The notes: a model not told the origin generated them from the sequence alone. A stretch of DNA of 10,996 bases from an uncultured Candidatus Saccharibacteria bacterium (GCA_945916045.1 CAMEGH010000016.1:1-10996); one strand, 5' to 3'. Counted from the stretch's first letter, positions 1 through 7,290 are shown. Made by a program: numbers and translations.

Positions 1-1303
1 CGAGAATTTCGTCGCCCTGTTCGGCACGTTTTTTCGCGGCTTCTTCTAGGTGCGAGAAGCGCTTTTTATCTCGCGCAGCGTTGCCTTGCAGTACATCGTT
101 AATCGCGAGCGCATCTTCGCTAATTTGTAGCGCCATGCGGTTAATGCCGTACAAATACAGGTTTTCCAAATTCTTCACACGGCTCAGCGCTACGTAGCCC
201 ATGCCGGGCACAAACGCTTTTCGCAAATCGATTTTTGCCGCATCAAGTGTCATTCCCTGGCTTTTATGCACGGTAATCGCCCACGCCAGCCGAATCGGAA
301 TTTGCGAAATTGACGCGCGCTTTTTGTCACCATCACGCAGCTCCCAACTTTCTGGCGTCATTGTGACGGTTTTGCCACTCCTAAATTCTACAATTGGATA
401 TTCGGTGCCAGGTTCAAAATCGATCACCGTGCCAACACTACCGTTTGCATACGCGCGCGTTGGCGAGTTCTTCACTGCCATCACTAACGCGCCCTTCTTG
501 ACTGTTAACTCTGGCGGCACAAGCACTGAGCGCTGCAAGTTTTCTACGTAATTTTGCGCACCAGTCGTTACCTGGGTGTAGGTCTTTTCTTCTGTCGCAA
601 GCTGCTGCAACCGCTTTTTATTGAGCGTATCCACATCAACGTTCACCGTATGAAGTTCGGTAATATCGTCGTGTGGCGGCGCGATATCGGCCCGCTCTAA
701 CAACTTTTCAGCATGATGGCGACGTACGTCATCCGCTCGCAGCGCATTCAAAATCTCCAACAAATGTTCGTCATTTTGGCGATATTGCTCCTCTAAATAC
801 AAAATTGCCGGGTCAAGCTCTGCCCAAATGTTGCTATGCACCACAAAACCACCCGTACGGCCGCTGTGGCGATTTACCGGTGGCAACTGGAAAAAGTCAC
901 CACTCATAATCAGTTGAATGCCGCCAAACGGTTCGTCTTTTTTGCGCACCAACCGACACGCTTCGTCGATCATATCTAACCGAAAATCGTGCAGCATCGA
1001 AATCTCATCAATAATCAACACATCGGTTTTTTCGATAATATCGCGGCGTGTTTTGCTTATATGATCGGCAAATCCGCTCGGCAGCACGTCCGCAATACCA
1101 ATCCCACTCCAGCTATGAATCGTGTTACCGCCCAAATGCGTGGCCGCCAAACCAGTGGTGGCTGTTACCGAAACGTGTTTACCGTCCGCTTTGGCGTGTT
1201 GAATAAATTTGTTCAACACGTAGGTTTTCCCCGCTCCGGCCGGGCCCGTCAGCAACGCACTTTCGCCAGAAAGCATAATCTCGAGCGCGAGATCTTGGTT
1301 CAT
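1..1303 (-). CDS. PIF1-like superfamily 1B DNA helicase, partial (C-terminus outside window)
   Basis: This is the N-terminal 434 residues of an ATP-dependent DNA helicase of the PIF1/RecD-like SF1B group, which unwinds DNA 5' to 3' and is known for resolving DNA secondary structures and R-loops. The whole helicase core is visible. Walker A GPAGAGKT is at residues 20-27, Walker B IIDEISML at 97-104, motif III SGDFFQLPPV at 134-143, the EEQYRQ segment near 171-176, motif V ITVHKSQGMT at 343-352 and motif VI GYVALSRV at 369-376. The frame is open to the window edge, so any C-terminal accessory domain is unseen. The ATG (1301-1303) follows the TAG of the upstream KwaB-like gene with no intervening base, and a GGGGT run lies just before it, so translation is probably coupled. 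The family call is secure; the cellular role (repair, replication or defence) is not settled by the sequence. Confidence 0.93.
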   Translation of the reverse strand, partial: MNQDLALEIMLSGESALLTGPAGAGKTYVLNKFIQHAKADGKHVSVTATTGLAATHLGGNTIHSWSGIGIADVLPSGFADHISKTRRDIIEKTDVLIIDEISMLHDFRLDMIDEACRLVRKKDEPFGGIQLIMSGDFFQLPPVNRHSGRTGGFVVHSNIWAELDPAILYLEEQYRQNDEHLLEILNALRADDVRRHHAEKLLERADIAPPHDDITELHTVNVDVDTLNKKRLQQLATEEKTYTQVTTGAQNYVENLQRSVLVPPELTVKKGALVMAVKNSPTRAYANGSVGTVIDFEPGTEYPIVEFRSGKTVTMTPESWELRDGDKKRASISQIPIRLAWAITVHKSQGMTLDAAKIDLRKAFVPGMGYVALSRVKNLENLYLYGINRMALQISEDALAINDVLQGNAARDKKRFSHLEEAAKKRAEQGDEIL

Positions 1304-2503
1304 CTACACACCCCGTGGCGGTTCGCCCTCTGGGTCGTCGAGTAGCTTTTTGCTTTTAATTTCGTAGCGTTTGCCGGTAATTTGGCTGGTGATGTAATCT
1401 TCGTTAATCAAGTTCACAAACGTATCCAAATCGTTGCCGTCCATAATAATAATCGAACCGTCATCATCCGTCATCAAATCAACTTGCATTTCGTCCGCAT
1501 ATTCAATCGCTTGTTCTTGCGTCACTTCGCCCACTTCAAGTTTTTGCAGTTTGTTGACTACTTTTTTGCGCTCTTTCACAACGTCTTGAAGCGTCAAGCC
1601 TTCTGGGAAGCTAAGCTTATATTGCTGTTCAATTTCGGCCACGCGCGCATCAGCAATCGCCTGCTTTTTGTAGTCGTAATTGAACAATCGTTCAAACTTG
1701 CTTTGGTTGAACACAAAAATATCTTTGTTAATAATAAGCACCTGGTTGTCGCTTGGCAGCTTAATACCAACTTCCGCCTTAAAGCTTTCAAACTTACCTT
1801 CGCGGAATTCCCATGCGGTTGCGCCTTTGAGTACATTGGTTTGCTGAATTCCCTTAATGGCGTAGAAGGTTTTTTCCTTCTCGCCCTTCAGGGTAAAGCG
1901 TGCCACGATTCCCTTAATGCGCTTAAATTCGTGCTCTTCTTCGCTAAATTCAACGATGTCGTGACGTTCGTTTTCAATCAAATGAATCAGTGTTTCGGCG
2001 CGGCCAACTTTTTCTAAATCAGTACGAAGGAGCGTATTGTCTTCGCCGTCGGAAAGTTCAAAATCACGCACACTTAGGCCCGTGCCAGCGCCCATCGTCA
2101 CGAAGCCAATAATGTCGTACAAAAATAACGGCTTAATTTGCGCATTCAGTTCGGTCGCAAAATTGGTGCTATACGGCGTGTAATTTTTGTTGAACAAAAA
2201 AATTTCTACATCAAGTTCGTTTTTGATACCGTCGGTGTTGTTTGCCCACAAAAAGATATCGGTGATGTCGTCGCGAGCGGGCGCAGCGGTTTGTGGCGCG
2301 ACAGTTGCAGCTGGCACGGGCGTTTCTGTGGCAGTTTCCTCTGCAACTTCAGCAGAATCTTCTTCAGATACCTCCGCCGCTTCTTCTGGTGCAGAAGTTC
2401 CCTCCACCGTTTCTTCTACCGGTGAATCTTGCACCCCCTGCGCTGCTGTTTCAATTTCTTCTGGCGTGTTTCTCTGCTCGGCCGCGTCGTTCTGGTCGCT
2501 CAT
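1304..2503 (-). CDS. DUF4868 / KwaB-like protein (Kiwa defence family)
   Basis: A 399-aa protein. Residues 1-80 are a low-complexity, Glu/Ala/Thr/Pro-rich acidic tail, probably disordered. Residues about 95-390 resemble DUF4868, the family of KwaB from the Kiwa anti-phage system. The best matches by eye are the YAIKGIQQTN segment (214-223), a strand-rich part leading to INKDIFVFNQSKFERLFNY (258-276), the charged helix KERKKVVNKLQKLE (310-323), and the C-terminal block NEDYITSQITGKRYEIKSK (367-385). KwaB is a soluble DNA-binding effector that normally works with the membrane protein KwaA; no KwaA-like gene is in the window. The start is well supported: AAGGA at 2510-2514 lies 6 bases from the ATG, and an extended -10 box lies further upstream. 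The stop directly abuts the PIF1-like helicase start. The family is recognised from memory of its conserved pattern, without a profile search. Confidence 0.72.
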   Translation of the reverse strand: MSDQNDAAEQRNTPEEIETAAQGVQDSPVEETVEGTSAPEEAAEVSEEDSAEVAEETATETPVPAATVAPQTAAPARDDITDIFLWANNTDGIKNELDVEIFLFNKNYTPYSTNFATELNAQIKPLFLYDIIGFVTMGAGTGLSVRDFELSDGEDNTLLRTDLEKVGRAETLIHLIENERHDIVEFSEEEHEFKRIKGIVARFTLKGEKEKTFYAIKGIQQTNVLKGATAWEFREGKFESFKAEVGIKLPSDNQVLIINKDIFVFNQSKFERLFNYDYKKQAIADARVAEIEQQYKLSFPEGLTLQDVVKERKKVVNKLQKLEVGEVTQEQAIEYADEMQVDLMTDDDGSIIIMDGNDLDTFVNLINEDYITSQITGKRYEIKSKKLLDDPEGEPPRGV

Positions 2504-2535
2504 TCCCTATCCTTTTCTATTCTAAACTTATAGAT

Positions 2536-2544
2536 ATTGTAGCA
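2536..2544 (-). promoter_or_regulatory. Extended -10 promoter of the KwaB-like gene
   Basis: Read on the minus strand this is TGC followed by TACAAT, an extended -10 (TGn-TAnAAT) in the gap between the 202-aa gene and the KwaB-like gene. The predicted start site is near 2529, giving a leader of about 25 bases that contains the AAGGA ribosome binding site. I see no convincing -35 element 16-18 bases upstream. Confidence 0.5.
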
Positions 2545-2561
2545 AATGAGTGGGCGCGGTG

Positions 2562-3170
2562 CTACTGCCTGATTGCGCGATTCAGGCGCATGTAGCTGCC
2601 AATATCGTCAATCACTTGCTCCATGTCGTGCAAGGTAACTTGTTCGTAATCGTCTTGCGCCACAAAAACATCATTCCATTCTTCTGCCGAAAGCCCGCCC
2701 GATACAGCATCTTCGTTGTTCGCCAAACGCGCCAAAGTAACCTCGTCGTTCGACGGCACAAACAGCATACTGCGCCCAGCTTGCGTCACTTCATCGTTAT
2801 TCCAGCGAAATTGCATCGTGTTGCGCGACCCAACCCACACATTGTCATCGTGCTCAAACCACTGCGTATCAATCAGCTGCATATTCCATTCACGCGCGCC
2901 CACGCTGTAGCTTTTGCGTGGATCTTCTGCTGGCACTTCCACCAACTGCCGCGCCATACGCACCGCCAAACGGTGTCGAATCAGTTTTGCGTCAGTTTCT
3001 TGTTCGGCACGCAAAAGCTCAATTTCATCAACAAACCCGTGCGCTTTTTCGCCGCGGTGGCTGGCACGCATTTTGCCATATTCCGCCGCAACGCCCATCA
3101 CAATATTACCCAATTTCTTCACTTGTTCTGGGGTTGGTGCTGTGTCGCTAAAATTTAATCGCTCGCTCAT
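2562..3170 (-). CDS. Hypothetical protein, 202 aa
   Basis: I do not recognise this family. The protein is soluble, with no signal peptide or membrane segment, and is rich in acidic residues, Trp and Asn. Residues 1-80 look helical, ending in an Arg/Ala-rich stretch. Residues 88-140 look strand-rich, with several Trp (W95, W104, W112, W123). Residues 160-200 form a helical C-terminus containing VTLHDMEQV. Its ATG (3168-3170) overlaps the TGA of the upstream 191-aa gene in an ATGA arrangement, so the two are co-transcribed and translationally coupled. The C-terminal third resembles that of its neighbour by eye, so the pair may be diverged duplicates that form a complex. It ends just upstream of the KwaB-like gene's own -10 box. 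Being a real gene is well supported by the coupling; the function is unknown. Confidence 0.8.
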   Translation of the reverse strand: MSERLNFSDTAPTPEQVKKLGNIVMGVAAEYGKMRASHRGEKAHGFVDEIELLRAEQETDAKLIRHRLAVRMARQLVEVPAEDPRKSYSVGAREWNMQLIDTQWFEHDDNVWVGSRNTMQFRWNNDEVTQAGRSMLFVPSNDEVTLARLANNEDAVSGGLSAEEWNDVFVAQDDYEQVTLHDMEQVIDDIGSYMRLNRAIRQ

Positions 3171-3742
3171 ACTCGCTCTTCCGTTTCTTGATTATTGTAC
3201 TGATACGCCGCACGCATTTCGTTCAAAAAGCGCATTAATTGTTCGCCGTCGTATGGCGTCATCGGGCGCGCTTGGTCGTTTTCAAACACTTGATCGTGGT
3301 AATGCACCTTGGCGTGCGTTACGGCACTTTCGCCATTCGACGCGGTTTTTGTCGTCATAATATACTGATTTTGCAGCGCAGTATTTAGCATTCCGCCCAC
3401 ACTCACGGCAGTAATAATATCGTATTCTTCGTACGTTTTTTCGCCATCAAACATGCGATTATATTCAACCCTAGCCTGCTGAAACACCGGAAAGTATCCG
3501 TATGAATCAGCCGCTTCTGGCTCTTGCGTTTTATACCAGCGAGTACACATCAATATGTCATCGCCTAGCTCCGCCCTCCCCTGATACGAAAACTGCGAGC
3601 CGGCTTTATCATCTGCCAACATGTCGTTGACCGCATCGATAATCCTGCTCGCAGAGTTATGTTCATTTTCGTAGATGTGATTTGGGCTGTATTGATCCGA
3701 ATCGTAATAATCCCCGGGACCAATACCGGTGCTGAATTCCAT
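3167..3742 (-). CDS. Hypothetical protein, 191 aa
   Basis: An unrecognised acidic, soluble protein with no membrane segment. The frame is open up to a TTG at 3760, but the better start is the ATG at 3740-3742: AGAGGAG (3749-3755) sits 6 bases before it, and using the TTG would place that ribosome binding site inside the coding sequence. The N-terminal 30 residues are Tyr/Asp/Ser-rich and probably flexible. Residues 50-72 (with WYKT at 69-72) and the C-terminal helix 165-180 are the parts that look alike in the downstream 202-aa protein. The TGA overlaps the next ATG. A -10-like box lies at 3774-3782. I see no catalytic motif and assign no function. Confidence 0.8.
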   Translation of the reverse strand: MEFSTGIGPGDYYDSDQYSPNHIYENEHNSASRIIDAVNDMLADDKAGSQFSYQGRAELGDDILMCTRWYKTQEPEAADSYGYFPVFQQARVEYNRMFDGEKTYEEYDIITAVSVGGMLNTALQNQYIMTTKTASNGESAVTHAKVHYHDQVFENDQARPMTPYDGEQLMRFLNEMRAAYQYNNQETEERV

Positions 3743-3773
3743 AGCGGGCTCCTCTGGCAATTAGATTATTCCA

Positions 3774-3782
3774 ATTTTACCA
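3774..3782 (-). promoter_or_regulatory. Extended -10 promoter of the 191-aa/202-aa gene pair
   Basis: On the minus strand the sequence is TGG followed by TAAAAT, an extended -10 placed 31 bases before the preferred ATG at 3742. It would give a leader of roughly 25 bases that includes the AGAGGAG ribosome binding site. The region 17 bases upstream reads TTTGCT, only a weak -35. Confidence 0.45.
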
Positions 3783-3811
3783 CATTTGCTCCAGCCAGCA
3801 AACGCAAAAAT

Positions 3812-4231
3812 CTATAGCTGCGCGCCTTCGCGGGCTTTGTTCGCCCATTCGTCTGCCAGCTCGTTGCCTTCTGTACCAACGTGGCCGCGCACCCACGTAA
3901 GTTTTGCGTTCGAATTTTGATACAGCGGATACACTTCTTGCACAATATCCAAATTCTTAATTTCGCCGCCTTTTTTCTTCCAGCCCTTGGCTTCCCAGCC
4001 GGGCGCCCATTTAGTAATCACGTTGATCCAAAATTCGCTGTCGGTGCGGATTTCGCACGGCTCGCCCGCTGCGTCTTGCAACGCCGCCACAATCGCTTTG
4101 CCTTCCATGCGAATATTGGTCGTGTCGCCGTCTTCCGTGCCCAAAATGTGCGGCTGCATATCTTTAATCACCGCAAAGCCGCCCGGGCCGGGATTGGGGC
4201 TTGCAGAGCCGTCGGTGTGGTAAATAATCAT
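3812..4231 (-). CDS. rnhA: Ribonuclease HI
   Basis: A 139-aa, full-length, single-domain RNase HI that cleaves the RNA strand of RNA-DNA hybrids, removing primers and R-loops in the cytoplasm. The metal-binding acidic residues are all visible: D7 in HTDGSASPNPGPGG, E43 in RMEGKA (the position normally written NRMEL), D64 in TDSEF, and D127 in GNELAD. The flexible-loop His is H117 in GHVGTEGN. The basic handle region GWEAKGWKKKGG (78-89) that grips the hybrid is present. The length suits a bacterial RNase HI lacking an N-terminal hybrid-binding domain. A -10 box sits 7 bases before the ATG and no Shine-Dalgarno sequence is seen, so the message may be leaderless. It lies 34 bases after the RelA/SpoT-like gene. 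The gene symbol follows from the family. Confidence 0.96.
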   Translation of the reverse strand: MIIYHTDGSASPNPGPGGFAVIKDMQPHILGTEDGDTTNIRMEGKAIVAALQDAAGEPCEIRTDSEFWINVITKWAPGWEAKGWKKKGGEIKNLDIVQEVYPLYQNSNAKLTWVRGHVGTEGNELADEWANKAREGAQL

Positions 4232-4238
4232 CTATGTT

Positions 4239-4247
4239 AGTGTAGCA
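4239..4247 (-). promoter_or_regulatory. Extended -10 promoter of rnhA, leaderless geometry
   Basis: Reading TGC then TACACT on the minus strand, this extended -10 ends 7 bases before the rnhA ATG. A transcript starting the usual 6-7 bases after the box would begin at or within a base of the A of the ATG, leaving no room for a ribosome binding site. No -35 is evident in the GC-rich stretch upstream. Confidence 0.45.
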
Positions 4248-4265
4248 TGCTTACGCGCCGCGCGC

Positions 4266-5798
4266 CTACATCGCTACGCTATGGGCTTTTTGCAATTTTT
4301 GCATTTCGCGGCGGGCATACACAAGCGAGTGTGGATTCACTACCAACTCATCCGCCCCAGCATTCATGTGTTCTTTGCGACGGTGAATTTCTTGCAGATA
4401 TTCGGCGTACTGCGCCTTGCGCGCTTCACTATAGCTAATGCCGCTTTCCTTCAATTTGTGGAAGATATGCGCCCACTTGCCCACGCGCCCAGCTTTGCGG
4501 TCTTCTTTTGTAACAAATTGCATTTCGATCGGCATATCGTCTTCACCCAAACACGTAAATTTTGACACGCGGTAGCCTTTGTCGTTTTCAATAATATCCA
4601 CGTTGTTTTGCACAAATTCTTCGCCCAATTCCACACACATGCGGTCAATATACGCGCGGTCACCCTGCACTACAAAGGCGTGCTTTTTTGACGGTGCTTT
4701 TTGCGGACGCAACGTTTCGCTCTCGATCGTGCGCCTTGCCATGTAGGCAAAATCTTTCGCCACACCTTCTTCGTCGGGCGAAATCACCGTCATACCCATC
4801 ACATCCATCGGCATACCTCCGTTGCGATCTTTGCGCAGCAACTTACCCATCAACGAACCAACGCTTTTAATACGCCAGTTTCCTGTTAATAATCGATCGC
4901 CAGCGTCAATCGCGAATTCACCGAGCTCCACTGTTTCGTACGATGTTTCCGAATATTTATCAATGTAGCGCGGCTTATTTACCACGCTTGAAATTTCATA
5001 ATCATCTTCATCGGCAAAATGACGCAATACCGATTGCGGCCCAAGTTCGCGCATTTCGTGACAAAAATGCGCAACTTCAATCATTACATCGCTCACTTCG
5101 CCGCCCTGATTCATAAGTCGGTTCTGCTTCGCATGGCTACGCAGTTCCATCGCTAGCCCATCATACCCAAGCACTTCACATAGCGGCGCGTAGAACGATT
5201 CGGCTTCGTGAATGTCTTGCATCATCGCCACATTTGTTTCGGCCGGATTGTGCAGATTATCCAACATTTCACACGATTTTAACAGCACAGATTCGATATT
5301 AACCGTTTTTGAAAGCGTGAACATATCATCAAGCGGGATTGGCGGCGCTTCTTTATCCCAAATTTCCGGATCATCCTCTTGATAGTCATACTCGCCTTCA
5401 TTTTCGCGGTACCACATAGCAGTGTCTTCAATCACGGCCATGTCGTTTACCAGCGCGCCGACGTATTCTTTCTGTTTGTTTGTTAGGTGTGGATTGTTGA
5501 AATATTCCATCACGCCATCTGCTGCAAGCTTCTTTTTTTCTGGGTCATCGCCAGTAGCGCGGTCATACAAATCATGTAGATACGCCGCGTCAATCGCCTT
5601 GCTCGGCAAATCTTCGCCCGCAAAAACATGTACCAAATCGGCCGTGCGGCGCGCGTGTTCGCTAAAATTTTCGCGCTCATTTGGCGCCATTTGGGCATAC
5701 CTATCGACCACGCCTACAGCCACCTCTTGCGTAGGTGTCAGCTCTAATGAAGCATCCTTGTCGATCGAATGCGCTGTTTCTAGTGCAGGCAGTTTCAT
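4266..5798 (-). CDS. Divergent RelA/SpoT homologue (ppGpp synthetase-like, degraded HD hydrolase)
   Basis: A 510-aa protein with the two-domain order of Rel enzymes, which make and break the alarmone (p)ppGpp. The HD part has H48 and H75-D76 (YLHDLYDRAT). Its ED pair is replaced by D-R, and the usual ADRLHN block reads CEMLDN (176-181), so hydrolysis may be lost. The helix SFYAPLCEVLGYDGLAMEL (201-219) matches the Rel linker. The synthetase half keeps R309/K311/S312 (RIKSVGSL), D332 (MDVMGMTVI), Y409 (GYRVSKFT, like YQSLHTT), E425/Q427 (IEMQFVT) and H444/H447, all at positions important in Rel enzymes. There is no sign of the C-terminal TGS or ACT domains, so ribosome sensing as in long Rel is unlikely. 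Transcription probably starts from the strong promoter at 5811-5839 with a leader of about 5 bases. Domain assignment is by eye; activity is inferred. Confidence 0.8.
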   Translation of the reverse strand: MKLPALETAHSIDKDASLELTPTQEVAVGVVDRYAQMAPNERENFSEHARRTADLVHVFAGEDLPSKAIDAAYLHDLYDRATGDDPEKKKLAADGVMEYFNNPHLTNKQKEYVGALVNDMAVIEDTAMWYRENEGEYDYQEDDPEIWDKEAPPIPLDDMFTLSKTVNIESVLLKSCEMLDNLHNPAETNVAMMQDIHEAESFYAPLCEVLGYDGLAMELRSHAKQNRLMNQGGEVSDVMIEVAHFCHEMRELGPQSVLRHFADEDDYEISSVVNKPRYIDKYSETSYETVELGEFAIDAGDRLLTGNWRIKSVGSLMGKLLRKDRNGGMPMDVMGMTVISPDEEGVAKDFAYMARRTIESETLRPQKAPSKKHAFVVQGDRAYIDRMCVELGEEFVQNNVDIIENDKGYRVSKFTCLGEDDMPIEMQFVTKEDRKAGRVGKWAHIFHKLKESGISYSEARKAQYAEYLQEIHRRKEHMNAGADELVVNPHSLVYARREMQKLQKAHSVAM

Positions 5799-5810
5799 GA
5801 TATTTAGTTT

Positions 5811-5839
5811 ATTATAGCAAATTTATAGCGTAAAGTCAA
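5811..5839 (-). promoter_or_regulatory. Consensus sigma-70-type promoter of the RelA/SpoT-like gene
   Basis: The -35 box TTGACT (5834-5839), a 17-base spacer and a perfect -10 box TATAAT (5811-5816) lie on the minus strand. Only 12 bases separate the -10 box from the ATG at 5798, so the 5' leader should be about 5-6 bases, with no room for a Shine-Dalgarno sequence. Confidence 0.8.
5812..5829. repeat. Two direct copies of TTATAGC, one helical turn apart, inside a promoter
   Basis: TTATAGC occurs at 5812-5818 and 5823-5829 on the plus strand, 11 bases apart. The first copy overlaps the -10 box and the second lies in the spacer of the RelA/SpoT-like gene promoter. It could be an operator for a tandem-binding regulator or a second -10-like box; chance in AT-rich sequence is also possible. 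Confidence 0.35.
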
Positions 5840-5986
5840 TAGTGCGACCTCTTTATGGGGTGTATTCAGCGTTTTATCCTGCGCAGCGCGATATTTGCAA
5901 AATTCCTGCACCCTACAGTAACTTTTATTTCAACCAGCATAAAACTACGATTTGCCAGAATGGCGACCCGCGCCGGTGTGTCACTT

Positions 5987-7261
5987 TTACAAATGTTTTG
6001 CCAAATTACGTGCATTTTGCATCAATTGCGCATCGCCCGAGCGTTTTGCGTAGCGCTCCATCGTCCGCACCGTGTTCGCGTTCGCCTTCACGTCATCCGC
6101 TGTTTTAATCGTGCCAAGCCGGTTTTGCGCCTGCACATACAGCCCGCGGTAGCATTGCTGCACCATTTTTGTGTCGTTCAAACGGCTGTAGATTTTGCGC
6201 GCAGCGTCGTACTGTTTGGCGTTATACAAATGCGCCGCTTCATTGCGGTCAATCGTTTGCGCCAGCGTTTTTTGCTGCTGCGACGCGCTGGCGAACTTGC
6301 GGGCTGTTTTAAATTGTTTTTGCCGCATGGCGTGCACTGCCCCGTTGTGTGCCGAAATTTCAATCAGTTCGTGGCTTTTGCTTTGCTTGGCATAATTAAG
6401 CGCGCGCTGGTAATCATTCGCTTGCAAAAATTGACGAACAACATTGTTATACATCGCTTCCAAGTTCTTTTTAACCAATTTGCGGTGGCTACTGGTGGCA
6501 TACGCCAACCGCGCAGATTCCAACAATACCTGCGGGTCGACAATGCTTTTTTGGTAATTTACGTCGTGCGTATCCAGCAAATTCACGCTTACAATTTCGT
6601 GGATTGGCACGGTCGCCTGGCCTTCTTTGGCATATTTTGCAAATGTGCCGTTGGTCGTTTCAATATCAACGCCGTCAAAATGCAGCGCCACATGCCCCGG
6701 GTACAGCGTTAATTTCAAATCCGTCACGTTAAATTTTGCCGCGTAGAGCGCAATATAGAGTGTGACGATTTGGTTACAATCGCCTTCCAGAATTTCTTTT
6801 GTGGGGTCGCGCAACAATCGCCCAAACGAGCTCGATTCGCGGTACACATAGCGCTTATTACGCGGCGCCAAATAGTGCATAATTGCCGCAATATACGCCA
6901 GCCGCTCCGGCTTCGCCGCCAAACGCGCAGTATCAACGCCCTTGTGCGCGATGCTCGCCAAAAGCGGCTTTACGTCAATCGTTTGCGCCTGCTCAAACGC
7001 GGCAAAATCCCGCTCAATCGCCGCTAAATTTTCGTACAATTCCCGGCGCATGCGTTTTGTTAAATAGCTGTAGCCTTTGTAGCGGTGTTCCGTCCACAAA
7101 TTTATCACCGCAATATCGCGCTGCAGCAACTGATTCAGCGCCTTTTCTACCTTGTGCGGCGCGTCTTTTTCGTTCACCTTCCGAAAAAACTTTCCCACGC
7201 GGCGCTCTGCCGGGTTTGCGTAGCGACTGAAGAAATAATATATTTTGCGGAAGAAATCCAT
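5987..7261 (-). CDS. Transglutaminase-like (papain-fold) protein with TPR-like C-terminus
   Basis: A 424-aa soluble protein. Residues about 120-215 resemble the transglutaminase-like cysteine peptidase fold: C162 in LEGDCNQIV at the start of a helix, H190 in LYPGHVALHFDG, and an acidic residue in VDIETTNGT (D199 or E201) complete the expected Cys-His-Asp order. Residues about 260-420 are Ala/Lys/Gln-rich amphipathic helices with recurring pairs such as LQANDYQRALNYAKQ and YNAKQYDAARKIYSR, typical of TPR-like repeats for protein contacts. A core of this kind joined to TPR helices recalls the SirB1 group, but I do not claim orthology. The first 80 residues are basic and helical; there is no clear signal peptide or membrane segment. 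It starts 29 bases after the helicase IV-like gene ends, with a possible -10 box 6 bases before its ATG. The substrate is unknown. Confidence 0.65.
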   Translation of the reverse strand: MDFFRKIYYFFSRYANPAERRVGKFFRKVNEKDAPHKVEKALNQLLQRDIAVINLWTEHRYKGYSYLTKRMRRELYENLAAIERDFAAFEQAQTIDVKPLLASIAHKGVDTARLAAKPERLAYIAAIMHYLAPRNKRYVYRESSSFGRLLRDPTKEILEGDCNQIVTLYIALYAAKFNVTDLKLTLYPGHVALHFDGVDIETTNGTFAKYAKEGQATVPIHEIVSVNLLDTHDVNYQKSIVDPQVLLESARLAYATSSHRKLVKKNLEAMYNNVVRQFLQANDYQRALNYAKQSKSHELIEISAHNGAVHAMRQKQFKTARKFASASQQQKTLAQTIDRNEAAHLYNAKQYDAARKIYSRLNDTKMVQQCYRGLYVQAQNRLGTIKTADDVKANANTVRTMERYAKRSGDAQLMQNARNLAKHL

Positions 7262-7267
7262 ATACTT

Positions 7268-7273
7268 ATTTTA
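7268..7273 (-). promoter_or_regulatory. Possible -10 box of the transglutaminase-like gene
   Basis: TAAAAT on the minus strand lies 6 bases before the ATG at 7261, in the 29-base gap after the helicase gene. There is no Shine-Dalgarno sequence. No good -35 is seen, so read-through from the helicase gene is an equal possibility. Confidence 0.3.
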
Positions 7274-7290
7274 CTATGTTTATGGGCGTT

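Noticed and set aside
1382..2017. A 211-codon plus-strand open frame
   Set aside because: It mirrors the KwaB-like gene and has no recognisable family pattern or ribosome binding site.
3167..3170. Recoded TGA (glycine), as in some Patescibacteria lineages
   Set aside because: TGA ends the 191-aa gene exactly at the ATGA overlap and also ends the helicase IV-like gene; no domain continues through an in-frame TGA.
5421..5438. VIEDT at residues 122-126 of the RelA/SpoT-like protein as the hydrolase ED motif
   Set aside because: The text matches the Rel HDVVEDT motif, but it lies about 45 residues after the H75-D76 pair instead of directly after it, so it is probably coincidence.
5950..5985. 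Small GC-rich hairpins after the transglutaminase-like gene as a terminator
   Set aside because: The stems are only 4 bp and there is no T tract directly after them.
5855..6712. A long plus-strand open frame (285 codons)
   Set aside because: It lies mostly opposite the transglutaminase-like gene. Its translation is rich in Arg, Phe, His and Val with no domain pattern, typical of an antisense shadow.
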